Below are positions 51,873-61,246 of a stretch of DNA of 64,000 bases, in pieces. Source of the stretch: Methanoregulaceae archaeon (GTDB lineage Archaea > Halobacteriota > Methanomicrobia > Methanomicrobiales > Methanospirillaceae); NCBI GenBank assembly GCA_015660965.1, contig JACTVG010000003.1, positions 1 to 64,000 on the forward strand. Reading direction: 5' to 3'. A program made the position numbers and the translations under genes. A model generated the notes under the pieces. It was given only the letters and a program-made list of their open reading frames with translations. It did no database searches and was not told where the DNA came from. Numbering within the stretch: position 1 is the stretch's first letter; the number at the start of each line of letters is the position of its first letter.

Positions 51873-53417
51873 TTACCCAGTAGTATTCGTTCGTCCCGTT
51901 TGGTTTGCTGTTTGGTTTACTATTGGAGTTGTTGTGGTCGGAATAACAATTGTGGGTTTTAAAGTAGGGGTCGGTGTTGGAGGTTGCAAAGCAACCTGGA
52001 AATAAACCTCACCATGTGGAGCTGTGGTTATATCCTGTTTGACGAGTGCCCCTTCCTTATAAACTGAGACGGTGAGAAGATCCCCTGATCCATCTTGCTT
52101 CGTGATCGATACCCCAACAGTACCGTTCACAGTCGGTATCTGATAGAACTGGTCACCGGTACCAGATACATCTTGGCTTTTCCCTACTTCACCAACGTCT
52201 CCTGCAAATTTTCCTGCATATTGCACCCTTGCCCAAACACCAGTCTGGGGAATAAGAACCTGGGGTGTTGGCGGGGGTGTTGATACGGTCACCGTTGGAA
52301 CAGGGTGTGGGGGAGTTGTAGAAATGGTTGTTACAATAGTTGTAATTATAGGTGTAGGACTGGGTTCAGGAGGTGTAACGGGTTTCCCATGCATAACTTG
52401 TGTGTAATAAAACGCTCCTCCTATAACTGCAAGGACTATTAGGATTAATGCTACAAGACCGATCATTTTCTTCCGGCGGTTGGGAGCTGGATATCCAGGA
52501 AGCGGGGGGAGGTCAGGATATGAAAGGCCTGCCAACCTGCCATGTTTTGCCACAATTTCCCCGGGTGTCGCTGTTCCAGGTACTTTATTGACTGCCGATT
52601 CCGCCGCCGCCCAAGCAACAGCAGAATCAGTTGGTTGATCGGCATTTTTGGGTGAGACAGCAGGTGCCGGTACTGTACGGGGCGTTGAGTCTGCGATCAG
52701 CGGTTCTATGGTTTGGATTTGTTTATCGATAGGTCGGTCCTTGGTCTCTGTAGGTGGAACATAAAGGGGGGACTCGGGAACTTGTACTGTTCCAAGAACG
52801 GGTTCCGGCACTGGAACCTCTTTTCCAAGTGGAACGATTGTTGCACCGCACTTGTTGCAAAATGTTGACTCTGGAGGAACGCGGTTCCCGCACCGCGTAC
52901 AAAACGAACCTTCGGGTAATGTTGTGGTCTCTACCGGTTTGGGCAGCGGTATGCTCACATCAATGCTCGGTTGGGTTGCTTTGACGATTTCGATCTTTGA
53001 AGGGGGTTCTACTTCAGCACGTATGACTGGCTCCTGAGCATATGAAGGGATACCAGAGAGGATTCCCTCGTTCTTTGGCTGTAAGACCCGCTCTTTGAGT
53101 TTACTCACCCAGTCATCACATTCCCGTTTTCTTTTTTCTCCCTGCTTCTGGGAGAAGGTGAGTGTCACTTGTTTTATTTCACCGGTGTCAGTGACAAAGG
53201 AGAGTTTTAAGATCGGAGCTCGAATGGCATTCTCGTCCGCTTCGACATGCCGTATGTTTGAAAGTAGAATCTCGTCCGCTTGGAGTCGGTTTTCTTTTCC
53301 TTCCACGAGGAGGATACGTTTGTTAGTCAGTATCGCTGCGACCGTTACAGATCTAACAACAATATTCTGTGTTGCCAGAATTATTGATTCATCTTGTGAT
53401 AGGTAAGGATTTGCCAT
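51873..53417 (-). CDS. PH-domain/zinc-ribbon membrane protein
   Basis: The ~514-residue protein has four parts. The N-terminal PH-like domain (about 1-110) includes AAILTNKRILLVEGKENRLQ and WVSKLKERV. After a Pro-rich linker comes a zinc ribbon (FCTRCGNRVPPESTFCNKCG), then one transmembrane helix (GLVALILIVLAVIGGAFYYT, about 320-345). An outside beta-rich domain follows (VWARVQYAGKFAGDVGE to VYFQVAL). The C-terminus is a Thr/Pro tail. It is a paralogue of the protein at 59033-60331. Divergent from mgtA. The ATG at 53417 is chosen because the PH domain starts there. Confidence 0.75.
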   Translation of the reverse strand: MANPYLSQDESIILATQNIVVRSVTVAAILTNKRILLVEGKENRLQADEILLSNIRHVEADENAIRAPILKLSFVTDTGEIKQVTLTFSQKQGEKRKRECDDWVSKLKERVLQPKNEGILSGIPSYAQEPVIRAEVEPPSKIEIVKATQPSIDVSIPLPKPVETTTLPEGSFCTRCGNRVPPESTFCNKCGATIVPLGKEVPVPEPVLGTVQVPESPLYVPPTETKDRPIDKQIQTIEPLIADSTPRTVPAPAVSPKNADQPTDSAVAWAAAESAVNKVPGTATPGEIVAKHGRLAGLSYPDLPPLPGYPAPNRRKKMIGLVALILIVLAVIGGAFYYTQVMHGKPVTPPEPSPTPIITTIVTTISTTPPHPVPTVTVSTPPPTPQVLIPQTGVWARVQYAGKFAGDVGEVGKSQDVSGTGDQFYQIPTVNGTVGVSITKQDGSGDLLTVSVYKEGALVKQDITTAPHGEVYFQVALQPPTPTPTLKPTIVIPTTTTPIVNQTANQTGRTNTTG

Positions 53418-53572
53418 ATTACCGCATTCTTTTGTCACTATGTGCGTTGTTTGGAACGATAAACTTTCTACCGATAAAGGGCAAAATGTTCCATATAATT
53501 TCAAAAGGCACGTACATATATGTCATTTATTATCGGATGATTGTTCATTCAATCAACGAAAGGATAGATACT

Positions 53573-56173
53573 ATGTGGAGTCGAAAGAATCGGACTAGTA
53601 AGGAAAATGATGGAAGTGCGGATAAACCGTTCCATACCCTTACTACAGAAAATCTTTTTTCTGTTCTCGATTCATCTGCCCAAGGACTTAGTTCTGAGAA
53701 AGTAAAGACACATCAAGAACTATTCGGTCTCAATGACATCTCACATATCAGGAAACGGCCAGTCATTATTCAGTTCCTAGAACATTTTAAAAATCTCCTT
53801 GTTATTATCCTGCTCATTGCTGCTAGCATTTCAATATTTGTCGGAGAAATTACGAGCGCAGCTATTATTTTCCTCATTATTGTTGCGAGTGTTACTCTGG
53901 ATTTCTTTCAGGAATACAAAGCGGAAAATGCAGCGAATCTACTCAAACAAAAAATTATTACCCGGGCATCTGTGTTCAGGGATGGAAATCAACAGGAAAT
54001 ATCTATCATTGAGCTAGTGCCGGGGGACCGCATCTCGCTAGTTGCTGGAGATATTGTACCGGCCGATGCTCGGGTTTTATCTGCAAAGGATTTTTATGTG
54101 AATCAATCTGCACTGACTGGCGAACCGTATCCCATCGAAAAGAATGCAAATCTAGCAGATCCCACGAAACCGCTAACAGAAGCAAATAACTACATATTTC
54201 TCGGCACGTCGGTTGTGAGCGGTACCGCCACCGCAATTATTACAAAAACTGGACCGACAACCGAGTTTGGTAAAATTGCAAAAACTCTTGTTGAACGACC
54301 ACCGGAAACGGAATTCGAACGTGGTCTGAAACAGTTCAGCTACCTCATGTCAAAATTTGTTTTCTTCCTTGTCATATTCGTATTTTTTGTTAATGCGCTG
54401 TTCAAGCACGGCATTTTGGAATCGCTTCTCTTTTCCGTCGCTCTCGCAGTTGGCATGACACCCGAACTTCTCCCAATGATTCTGTCTCTCAACCTGTCAA
54501 AGGGTTCCATCGCCATGTCAAACAAGGGTGCGATTGTCAAGCATCCAGAATCAATCCAGAATTTCGGGAGCATGGATGTACTCTGTACCGATAAAACAGG
54601 TACACTGACAGAGAATAAGATTGCGCTAGTTAAACACCTTGATACTGAAGGTAACGATAGCGATAAGGTTCTGTTATTCTCGTATATCAACAGCTACTTT
54701 GATACCGGGTTGAAAAGCCCCCTTGATGATGCAATTGTCAATTTTAAAAACATAGAAATCAATGAATACCGGAAAATTGACGAAATTCCGTTCGATTTTA
54801 TCCGCAAACGAGTTTCGATCGCTGTCTCTCGAGGATCCGAACGGATCCTGATATCAAAAGGTGCACCTGAGGAAATCCTTCGCATATGTTCATCCGTCGA
54901 AAGAGAAGGTATCGTTGTACCGCTCACCAATGACATTATCGAGCTGATAAATAACCTCTATCAAGCACAGAGTGCAGACGGGTTCAGGACACTCGCGGTT
55001 TGCAACCGATTCGTTTCAAGTGAAAAAACACAGTTTTCCGTTAGTGACGAGCAGAACATGATCTTTGTTGGGTTTGTAACATTTATCGATCCACCAAAAG
55101 AGAGTGCCCGCGAATCCGTGCAATTGTTAGCCCAGTCTGGGATCGAACTGAAGATCCTTACCGGGGATAACGAGCTTGTCACCAGAAAGACGTGTGAGTT
55201 AATCGGCCAAGAGATAAAAGGTGTGCTTACCGGCAACGAGATCGAGAATATGGACGGTGAAACACTTTCACGAGTGGTTGAAGACGTTACGATCTTCTCT
55301 CGTATGACTCCGGTGCAAAAGAACCGTATCATGAACGCCCTGAGACGGAACGGTCATGTGGTTGGGTTCATGGGCGATGGCATCAATGATGCACCTTCCA
55401 TCAGGGAAGCAGATGTCGGGATCTCTGTCGAGAATGCGGTGGATATTGCGAAAGAATCAGCAGATATTATTTTGCTGAAAAATGACCTGCGGATCCTGCA
55501 TGATGGAGTGCTAGAAGGGAGAAAAACATTCGGAAATACGATGAAGTATATCCTGATGGGTACAAGCTCCAATTTTGGTAATATGTTCAGTGTTGCCGGT
55601 GCTTCGCTATTTCTCCCGTTCCTCCCGATGTTACCAATCCAGATCTTGCTCAACAACCTCCTCTATGATGTCTCGGAATCGACAATTCCGACCGATAGTG
55701 TGGATTCGTCTTACATCAGCACTCCTAAAAAATGGGACATTGAATTCATCAGGAAGTTTATTTTTGTATTCGGTCCGATCAGCTCGGTCTTTGACTTCAT
55801 TACATTTTTTATCCTCTTGTTCATATTCAAAGCCGATGCGTCGTTCTTCCAGACTGCCTGGTTCATCGAATCGATCTGCACCCAGACATTGGTCATTTTC
55901 GTGATCAGAACACGGATCGTTCCGTTCTATAAGAGTAAACCGAGTAATCTCCTGGTGGCAAGCACGTTATTAATCATCGTGATTGCATGCATACTTCCAT
56001 TTACAGTTATCGGCAGCATATTCGGGTTTGTTCATTTGCCCATTTCCTTCTATACCGTGTTAGCTGGACTTGTTATAGGGTATGTTGTCCTTGTCGAATT
56101 CGTAAAAAGAAGGTTTTATCAGAAATATTCATCATTCATTGAAAGGAAAACTGCAAAACGCTCGATCGCATGA
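53573..56173 (+). CDS. mgtA: Mg2+-importing P-type ATPase (MgtA/MgtB type)
   Basis: The 866-residue P-type ATPase has an N-terminal regulatory region, TGEPYPIEK-type actuator (SALTGEPYPIEK), the phosphorylation motif CTDKTGTLTENKI, and the hinge region FMGDGINDAPSIREADVGIS. The C-terminal helices match Mg2+-importing type III ATPases (LLNNLLYDVSESTIPTDSVD). It imports Mg2+ using ATP. The start is ATG 53573 behind AAAGGA; the frame is open from 53369 but those residues overlap the divergent gene. Promoter region shared with the PH-domain protein. Confidence 0.92.
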   Translation: MWSRKNRTSKENDGSADKPFHTLTTENLFSVLDSSAQGLSSEKVKTHQELFGLNDISHIRKRPVIIQFLEHFKNLLVIILLIAASISIFVGEITSAAIIFLIIVASVTLDFFQEYKAENAANLLKQKIITRASVFRDGNQQEISIIELVPGDRISLVAGDIVPADARVLSAKDFYVNQSALTGEPYPIEKNANLADPTKPLTEANNYIFLGTSVVSGTATAIITKTGPTTEFGKIAKTLVERPPETEFERGLKQFSYLMSKFVFFLVIFVFFVNALFKHGILESLLFSVALAVGMTPELLPMILSLNLSKGSIAMSNKGAIVKHPESIQNFGSMDVLCTDKTGTLTENKIALVKHLDTEGNDSDKVLLFSYINSYFDTGLKSPLDDAIVNFKNIEINEYRKIDEIPFDFIRKRVSIAVSRGSERILISKGAPEEILRICSSVEREGIVVPLTNDIIELINNLYQAQSADGFRTLAVCNRFVSSEKTQFSVSDEQNMIFVGFVTFIDPPKESARESVQLLAQSGIELKILTGDNELVTRKTCELIGQEIKGVLTGNEIENMDGETLSRVVEDVTIFSRMTPVQKNRIMNALRRNGHVVGFMGDGINDAPSIREADVGISVENAVDIAKESADIILLKNDLRILHDGVLEGRKTFGNTMKYILMGTSSNFGNMFSVAGASLFLPFLPMLPIQILLNNLLYDVSESTIPTDSVDSSYISTPKKWDIEFIRKFIFVFGPISSVFDFITFFILLFIFKADASFFQTAWFIESICTQTLVIFVIRTRIVPFYKSKPSNLLVASTLLIIVIACILPFTVIGSIFGFVHLPISFYTVLAGLVIGYVVLVEFVKRRFYQKYSSFIERKTAKRSIA

Positions 56174-56176
56174 TTT

Positions 56177-56797
56177 TTATTGCGGTTTTCTCTGCATCGC
56201 GGTATGAATAATCGATGTCTCTGGTACCTTGATCTCATCAATAACACGAAAGCCAAAGTGTTCATAGAGACCGATATTTTTTTGATTCTGCGTATTCAGG
56301 TAGCACGGTTGTTTCCAGCGATCCAGCCAAGCAAGCATGGGTCTGAGTAACTTGCTTGTGAACCCTTTTTTCTGAGATACGGGATCAACACCAATAAAAA
56401 AGAGGTAGTAGTGAGGAGAGGGGGCGTGTTTTTTGTGGAGAGTATCAACAAAGGTTGAGAACGACATCAGACGTTTCATAATGTCTTTTCCTAGATGTTT
56501 TTGTAACGCTATCCCGCCAGCACGTGTCGCCCGCCAGAAGGTTATCTCGGATTTCGCAGATGATAACCAGACTGCTGCTCCTTCCAACGTAGGTGATGTC
56601 GCGTAGACATCACCATAAATCATCCCATACCGAAGTTCAAATTCAAACAGAAACCGTGCACGCTCTTTTCTTATTTCTGCATCAGGAATAAGATACGTCA
56701 ATTTCGGATCATCAAAAAATGCACGAGTGAACATTTCACTCGTTGCACAGATCTGATCTTTTGAAAGCCGTATTAGATCTCCAGTAAGCTCGGGCAT
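56177..56797 (-). CDS. GNAT-family N-acetyltransferase
   Basis: The 206-residue protein has the GNAT fold: SEMFTRAFFDDPKLTYLIPD in the N-terminal part, then YLFFIGVDPVSQKKGFTSKL (acetyl-CoA loop; usual Q/RxxGxG/A is QKKGFT) and LNTQNQKNIGLYEHFGFRVI. Substrate unknown. It ends 3 bases from the mgtA stop (convergent). Confidence 0.85.
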   Translation of the reverse strand: MPELTGDLIRLSKDQICATSEMFTRAFFDDPKLTYLIPDAEIRKERARFLFEFELRYGMIYGDVYATSPTLEGAAVWLSSAKSEITFWRATRAGGIALQKHLGKDIMKRLMSFSTFVDTLHKKHAPSPHYYLFFIGVDPVSQKKGFTSKLLRPMLAWLDRWKQPCYLNTQNQKNIGLYEHFGFRVIDEIKVPETSIIHTAMQRKPQ

Positions 56798-56846
56798 TTC
56801 CAGTCCCTAACGAGCCTCTGGGCACTATTCTTTAATTAAAGTATGC

Positions 56847-56960
56847 TTATAACCGCGGTTTCCACGATGCAAAGTAAACGATTGTTGCCATTACACCACG
56901 TGCAATTGCGATGATGGTTGGGTTCTTTGCGATATAATCCCTGGTTACCCTTGCAAACAT
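56847..56960 (-). pseudogene. C-terminal anchor fragment of a PKD-type surface protein
   Basis: A 37-residue frame from ATG 56960 (MFARVTRDYIAKNPTIIAIA) ends with SWKPRL. With the preceding in-frame residues (IPDIG) it matches the anchor of the giant PKD protein (ITDVGMFTWLFG, ENPIAMAI, YFGWWKNRI) in length, helix position and end. No upstream domains remain, and the frame enters the end of the mntP gene, so it is probably a relic of a deleted surface protein gene; a small membrane protein is the alternative. Confidence 0.5.
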
Positions 56961-56967
56961 ACCGATA

Positions 56968-57531
56968 TCAGGAATAAATATGCGATAATAAAATATTCAA
57001 TCCAATTACAATCAGAATTAATCCTCCAATTATCTCAATTTTTTTCCCAAAGATTTTTACAAGTTGTCTACTTAAAAAAACCCCACCAAGAGAGAAAAAG
57101 AAAGAGATAACACCAATTATCAGGCTAGGAATTAAGACCGCCACTCCAAGGAATGCAAAGCTTGTTCCTACAACGAAAGCATCTATGCTTGTTGCGATTG
57201 CAAGGAGAGCGATCGCAGTTATCTTATGTGTGTTTGATAGTTCACTCACGAATTTTTCATAACGGACTCCCTCAAAAATCATCTTCGCACCAACACCTGC
57301 AAGAAGTGCGAAGGCAATCCAATATGCGATAGAAGATACTTGCCGGCTAAATAATGACCCAAAACCCCACCCAACGAGTGTCATCCCGGTTTGAAATATA
57401 CCGAAAAAGACTGCAAATGTTAGTGCCGTTTGTAAATAGTCAACATCCTGCGTTGAACCAGCTGCAATAGAGACTGCTAAACAATCCAATGATAGAACAA
57501 TACCAATGAAAATCGGGGTAAAAATATCCAT
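56968..57531 (-). CDS. mntP: MntP-type manganese efflux pump
   Basis: A 187-residue protein with six helices matching the MntP/DUF204 family: FIGIVLSLDCLAVSIAAGST with the conserved Asp, and a second half with IATSIDAFVVGTSFAFLG (second conserved Asp). It exports Mn2+. Stand-alone gene; nearby mgtA may reflect a metal-ion theme. Confidence 0.88.
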   Translation of the reverse strand: MDIFTPIFIGIVLSLDCLAVSIAAGSTQDVDYLQTALTFAVFFGIFQTGMTLVGWGFGSLFSRQVSSIAYWIAFALLAGVGAKMIFEGVRYEKFVSELSNTHKITAIALLAIATSIDAFVVGTSFAFLGVAVLIPSLIIGVISFFFSLGGVFLSRQLVKIFGKKIEIIGGLILIVIGLNILLSHIYS

Positions 57532-57674
57532 TATATATCCGGGGTGGCTTATCTATCTCAGATGTATTTAATTTTCAGATAAATAAGGATACGATGTAAT
57601 TTGATCGGTCATTTAATTCTTTGAGAACGAAAAAGCGAGAGTTTGGTTAAAGATGATTCTACTCAGGACCCCGT

Positions 57675-57923
57675 TCATTCGACTTTGTATACGACATCTC
57701 CTGCATGAACGACTTGAGACACCTTCATGCCGAGGTCCTGGCCTTTTGTAGCGGTTTGAATGGTTTGGTGCTCGATTTGCATTGAAGTCACCGTTTGGTA
57801 GAAATCCGATTGCGTTCCTTTGACATGAATCCTGTCACCGTTATTGATAGTGTCCTCTAGCATAACCACCGCAACACCGACCTTCGGGAAATAGTGCGTT
57901 ATCTCTCCAACAACCTTTTCCAT
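57675..57923 (-). CDS. Translation elongation factor-like beta-barrel protein
   Basis: An 82-residue protein resembling domain 2 of translation GTPases: MEKVVGEITHYFPKVGVAVV, NNGDRIHVKG, VTSMQIEHQTIQTATKGQDL, VHAGDVVYKVE. Such stand-alone 'elongation factor-like' proteins occur in archaea without a GTPase domain; function unknown. The ATG at 57923 fits the domain start better than the open frame's 57989. Confidence 0.75.
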   Translation of the reverse strand: MEKVVGEITHYFPKVGVAVVMLEDTINNGDRIHVKGTQSDFYQTVTSMQIEHQTIQTATKGQDLGMKVSQVVHAGDVVYKVE

Positions 57924-58135
57924 TGTACTTCCCCAATTGAGAGTAATAACAACCGTGATATGAAAAATGTTATCATCAACAATGAACACATCACATCAAC
58001 GGATGCGAGGAAAAGGTTGGGCATAACTCAATCACGAATCATTATAGAAATGACACCCATCCAATCGATCGCCAAATTATTAATTGAGAGAATTAAAAAA
58101 CGTTTGAATACTATTAAAAAAAATCGGTAGTAAGT

Positions 58136-58303
58136 ATGAGTTTTGAGTTAATACCAAAGCCCAAGCTATTTGGAATAAGTATGGTAATTGCCGGGATCTT
58201 CTACCTTATTTTTGGTCAATTATTTGAAGAATTTTTCAATTATTTGGGTTATACCTTCATCTGTGGAGGAGTTATCATCTTTCTAATAAATCGAAATCAA
58301 TGA
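58136..58303 (+). CDS. Small two-helix membrane protein
   Basis: A 55-residue frame (MSFELIPKPKLFGISMVIAG and on) with two hydrophobic helices. Not assigned to any family. The regular pattern supports it. Confidence 0.45.
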   Translation: MSFELIPKPKLFGISMVIAGIFYLIFGQLFEEFFNYLGYTFICGGVIIFLINRNQ

Positions 58304-58409
58304 TTTTTTTTTAAAAGGGGGTTTTTTCACATTTATCCAAATCACATGTTGGATACAATAACTGCCAATTAAGGCCCCCCAATCAATCAAAATTTTATTG
58401 TCTGTCTAT

Positions 58410-58908
58410 TTATCCACGTTTATACCCAAACTTCCGGAGCAGTCCCGTTCGCCACGCAATCCCATCCGGACCCTCAACCCCTTTTGGTTTTAAACCATCT
58501 ATCACGCCCATTATTCCCCGGCCCTGCGAAGATTCAGCAATCACAACTTCTGCGGGATTTGCCGTTGCGCAATAGATAGTGCAAACCTCTTGGATGTTTT
58601 TTATCGCGTTCAAAACATTAATCGGAAAACAATCCCGTAAGATTACGATGAATGAGTGCCCAGCACCAATTGCAAGGGCATTTTCCCGTGCTATCGCTTT
58701 TAGTTCTTCATCGTTGCCATCTATTCGTACAAGACAGTCACCAGACGACTCACAAAAGGCAAGCCCGAACTTTGCGTTCGGGAACCGATCCCGCAACAGC
58801 CTCATAAATATCCTCCACGGTTTTGATGAAATGGGACTGCCCTAAGATGACGTTCACGTTCTCTGGCTTTTGAATTTTTACAACCTTGAACTCTACCAAT
58901 TTATCCAT
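58410..58908 (-). pseudogene. Adenosine-specific kinase, single-base frameshift
   Basis: Two frames together encode the ~165-residue adenosine-specific kinase (DUF355) family: MDKLVEFKVVKIQKPENVNV, ILGQSHFIKTVEDIYEAVAG, NAKFGLAFCESSGDCLVRID, GAGHSFIVILRDCFPINVL, IYCATANPAEVVIAESSQGR and GIMGVIDGLKP. Removing one base from the run at about 58782-58784 (CCC on the coding strand, in GTTCCCGAAC) joins GSVP to NAKFG and gives exactly 166 codons. Family members phosphorylate adenosine. The frameshift may be real or a sequencing error. Confidence 0.85.
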
Positions 58909-59032
58909 CATTTTTGCCATATCAGTGAAATGGATACGTCCGAAGATAAATGGGTTATTGTGCAACAGAGCTAATCCATCTAAAAAGCATATCACTCCAG
59001 CCAACGTAGAGATGAGATGGGACTGTGGTAGC

Positions 59033-60331
59033 ATGGTCGACACCTACGTAACCAGCGGTGAATCATTTATCCTCACTACCCACAGGATTAGTATCAACTT
59101 TATCTTTTACGATATGATGCTCACCACCCAGCGCCTCATTTTTATTAACAGTTTATATACCCAGTTCGAACCCAAGGTGATCTTACTTTCGAACATACAG
59201 TCAGTAAAGGGAGGGAAAATTGCAACCGGTGAATCGGTTATAACAATCTCTTTCATCGATACGAGCAGCACCGGCGATTTGCAACCGATAAACCTCATTT
59301 TCACCCAGCAATCCGGTGAACAAAGAAAGCAGGAACGTGATGAATGGCTAAAAATACTCATGGAACATGTCGTATCGGTACGCGAGCAGGCAATTCTCAG
59401 CGACATACTACCCGCTGAAAAGAGGTTAGAAACACGACCTTCAGGGGCAACTCAGCGCCCGATTGAAATGGCTATCCCCCACAAAACAATTAGTGAGAGC
59501 CCTCCAGAACCGGATAAATTTGTTGTACTTCCTGATGAACCTGAATTACCGGTTATTTCTGAGGAGAAACTAGGATCTCGAGCCATAGAGCCTCTTGTAA
59601 AACCTGTTGTTGAAACGCCACCGGATGCTCCTGAAAAAGATACAAAATTTCGGGATAAAAACACCGCCGTAACACCAGTAGTAGATGAGTCCCCCGTCGC
59701 TCTTGAACAAGAATCCCCGAATACAGTAACTATTCAAATACCGGAAATTGTAGGATCTGTAGAACCGTCTGCACCAGAGGCAGCGCCACAGGTCTCCGGG
59801 TCTCGTCCCCCACGTCGTGCACTCCGTTCTGGATTGCACACACTCGTTGCGGTCACTGCAATCATCATCGTTATTCTTGCAATAATTGGGGGGGTGTCGC
59901 TCTATTTGCATTACGTACCGGGAAAAAATGTAGAATCCCTTGCACCACCGGTCATCACCACACAACCCCTACCGTTGATACCCACACCTGCTCAAATTAC
60001 AATTCCTAAAAATGGTGTTTGGGTACGAGTTGAGTATAACGGCACCTTTACCGGAAGGTACGGAAATCCCGGGTCGCTGTTGCCGGTAGGAGGTTCTGGT
60101 GATCAGTTTTATATGGTACGGAATAGTGAAGGTTTGGTGCAGGCATCTTTCCAGAAGCAGGACAATTCAGGACAGACTCTCGCTGTTGGGATCTACAGAA
60201 ACGGTGAGCTGATTTACCGTCGAACGATTAGAACCCCGATGGGTACCATTGAATTTCTTATTGATCCAAAAACGGGAAATCCACCCGGAATCCCATTCAC
60301 ATCACAAATGCGGGTAATTGAATATAATTAA
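59033..60331 (+). CDS. PH-domain membrane protein, paralogue of 51873-53417
   Basis: The ~432-residue protein has a PH-like domain (MMLTTQRLIFINSLYTQFEP, KQERDEWLKILMEHV), a Pro/Glu-rich linker, one transmembrane helix (VTAIIIVILAIIGGVSLYLH) and an outside domain (GVWVRVEYNGTFTGRYGNPG, SGDQFYMVRN, LAVGIYRNGELIYRR) aligned with the outside domain of the other protein. The zinc ribbon is missing here. ATG 59033 is chosen because the PH domain starts there. Function unknown; both paralogues could be envelope sensors. Confidence 0.75.
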   Translation: MVDTYVTSGESFILTTHRISINFIFYDMMLTTQRLIFINSLYTQFEPKVILLSNIQSVKGGKIATGESVITISFIDTSSTGDLQPINLIFTQQSGEQRKQERDEWLKILMEHVVSVREQAILSDILPAEKRLETRPSGATQRPIEMAIPHKTISESPPEPDKFVVLPDEPELPVISEEKLGSRAIEPLVKPVVETPPDAPEKDTKFRDKNTAVTPVVDESPVALEQESPNTVTIQIPEIVGSVEPSAPEAAPQVSGSRPPRRALRSGLHTLVAVTAIIIVILAIIGGVSLYLHYVPGKNVESLAPPVITTQPLPLIPTPAQITIPKNGVWVRVEYNGTFTGRYGNPGSLLPVGGSGDQFYMVRNSEGLVQASFQKQDNSGQTLAVGIYRNGELIYRRTIRTPMGTIEFLIDPKTGNPPGIPFTSQMRVIEYN

Positions 60332-60413
60332 AGATTGCGCACGACCCGGCACTCCAGATACAATAACCCGACCGGTGGGTTTGCGTCAAAGCGAATACGA
60401 AGAAATTGAATTT

Positions 60414-60545
60414 TTAGGGATGAATAGATTCATTCGGCAGTATCGGTGGGGGTTGTTGAAGATGGCGTATGCCGATTATAACAACAACTATAATTAATAA
60501 AATAACTATAACGGCTTCCAATATTTCAAGCCAATTAACTTTCAT
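60414..60545 (-). CDS. Single-helix small membrane protein
   Basis: A 43-residue frame (MKVNWLEILEAVIVILLIIV and on) with one long hydrophobic helix and a Pro-rich tail. Unassigned; a reasonable small protein. Confidence 0.45.
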   Translation of the reverse strand: MKVNWLEILEAVIVILLIIVVVIIGIRHLQQPPPILPNESIHP

Positions 60546-60677
60546 ACACTCTGATTGCCGTCTTGGTTGATATAAGTTTAGAGTGTGTTATATAATTTTG
60601 TACTCCTAGTACCAACATTCGTGTACTGGATATGTGCGGTTCGAGACCAATATTGAGTATTTTATGTGAGTATTATA

Positions 60678-60818
60678 TTACCTGTTATCTCTCAATTGTA
60701 CTTTTTTTCCACATGTTGGACATTGATAAATCGAATTGCCACGACCATCTGTCCACACCCGTTCCATCGGTATCCCATCATGGTTGTTATCACAATACGG
60801 TGTTTGGAATTCCCCCAT
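60678..60818 (-). CDS. Mini zinc-finger-like protein
   Basis: A 46-residue frame (MGEFQTPYCDNNHDGIPMER and on), with a Cys/His cluster in YCDNNHDG and a CPTCGKK ending. The pattern looks like a small zinc-binding protein. No family recognised. Confidence 0.55.
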   Translation of the reverse strand: MGEFQTPYCDNNHDGIPMERVWTDGRGNSIYQCPTCGKKVQLRDNR

Positions 60819-61246
60819 ATTTTCATCCCTTAACTGAAAAAGATGTGTTATCTAAAAGAATTTATCATTATTGAATAATTTCGTGTATCCCGCACTCCAA
60901 GTACTTTCTCGTCATAACTTACTATAGGAAAGGAAGATTCGTTATCTTAAAATGGATTCTGCATATGCCATCACAAAAGTTTTGTCCATTAAACTAAGGA
61001 TTCCTCTTACAATCACTCATCTTCGGGTATATCGGGTATTTTTAGACGTATGGATTTTGTAAGACGATTTAACATTTTATTGTCCCCATTGCGATCAGAA
61101 ATACATCATGTATAATTTACAAATTGTAATGTATAAGTGATTAATAGAAATGTTTATATTACAAAATGTAAAATAAACTGTACAAGGTGTGAGTACATTC
61201 TTCCCATGCTTACACCTACAGGAACAACAACGAGGAGAATTTCAGT
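60819..61246. other. Upstream region of the tandem-repeat gene, operators at 61117-61171
   Basis: Mostly AT-rich with no gene; it holds the two palindromes described separately and a TATA-like element. Confidence 0.5.
61117..61171 (+). promoter_or_regulatory. Pair of palindromes flanking the TATA box of the tandem-repeat gene
   Basis: TTACAAATTGTAA (61117-61129) and TTACAAAATGTAA (61159-61171) are inverted repeats with their centres 42 bases apart, four helical turns. The second starts at the end of a TATA-like TTTATATT (61153-61160). GAGGAGA lies before the ATG at 61247. This layout fits a repressor binding two sites across the promoter. Confidence 0.6.

Noticed and set aside
57894-58130. 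+ strand 78-residue ORF
   Set aside because: Partly antisense to the elongation-factor-like gene, low-complexity Lys/Ile sequence, no start signals.
60632-60874. + strand 80-residue ORF
   Set aside because: The opposite strand holds a better small zinc-finger-like gene (60678-60818).
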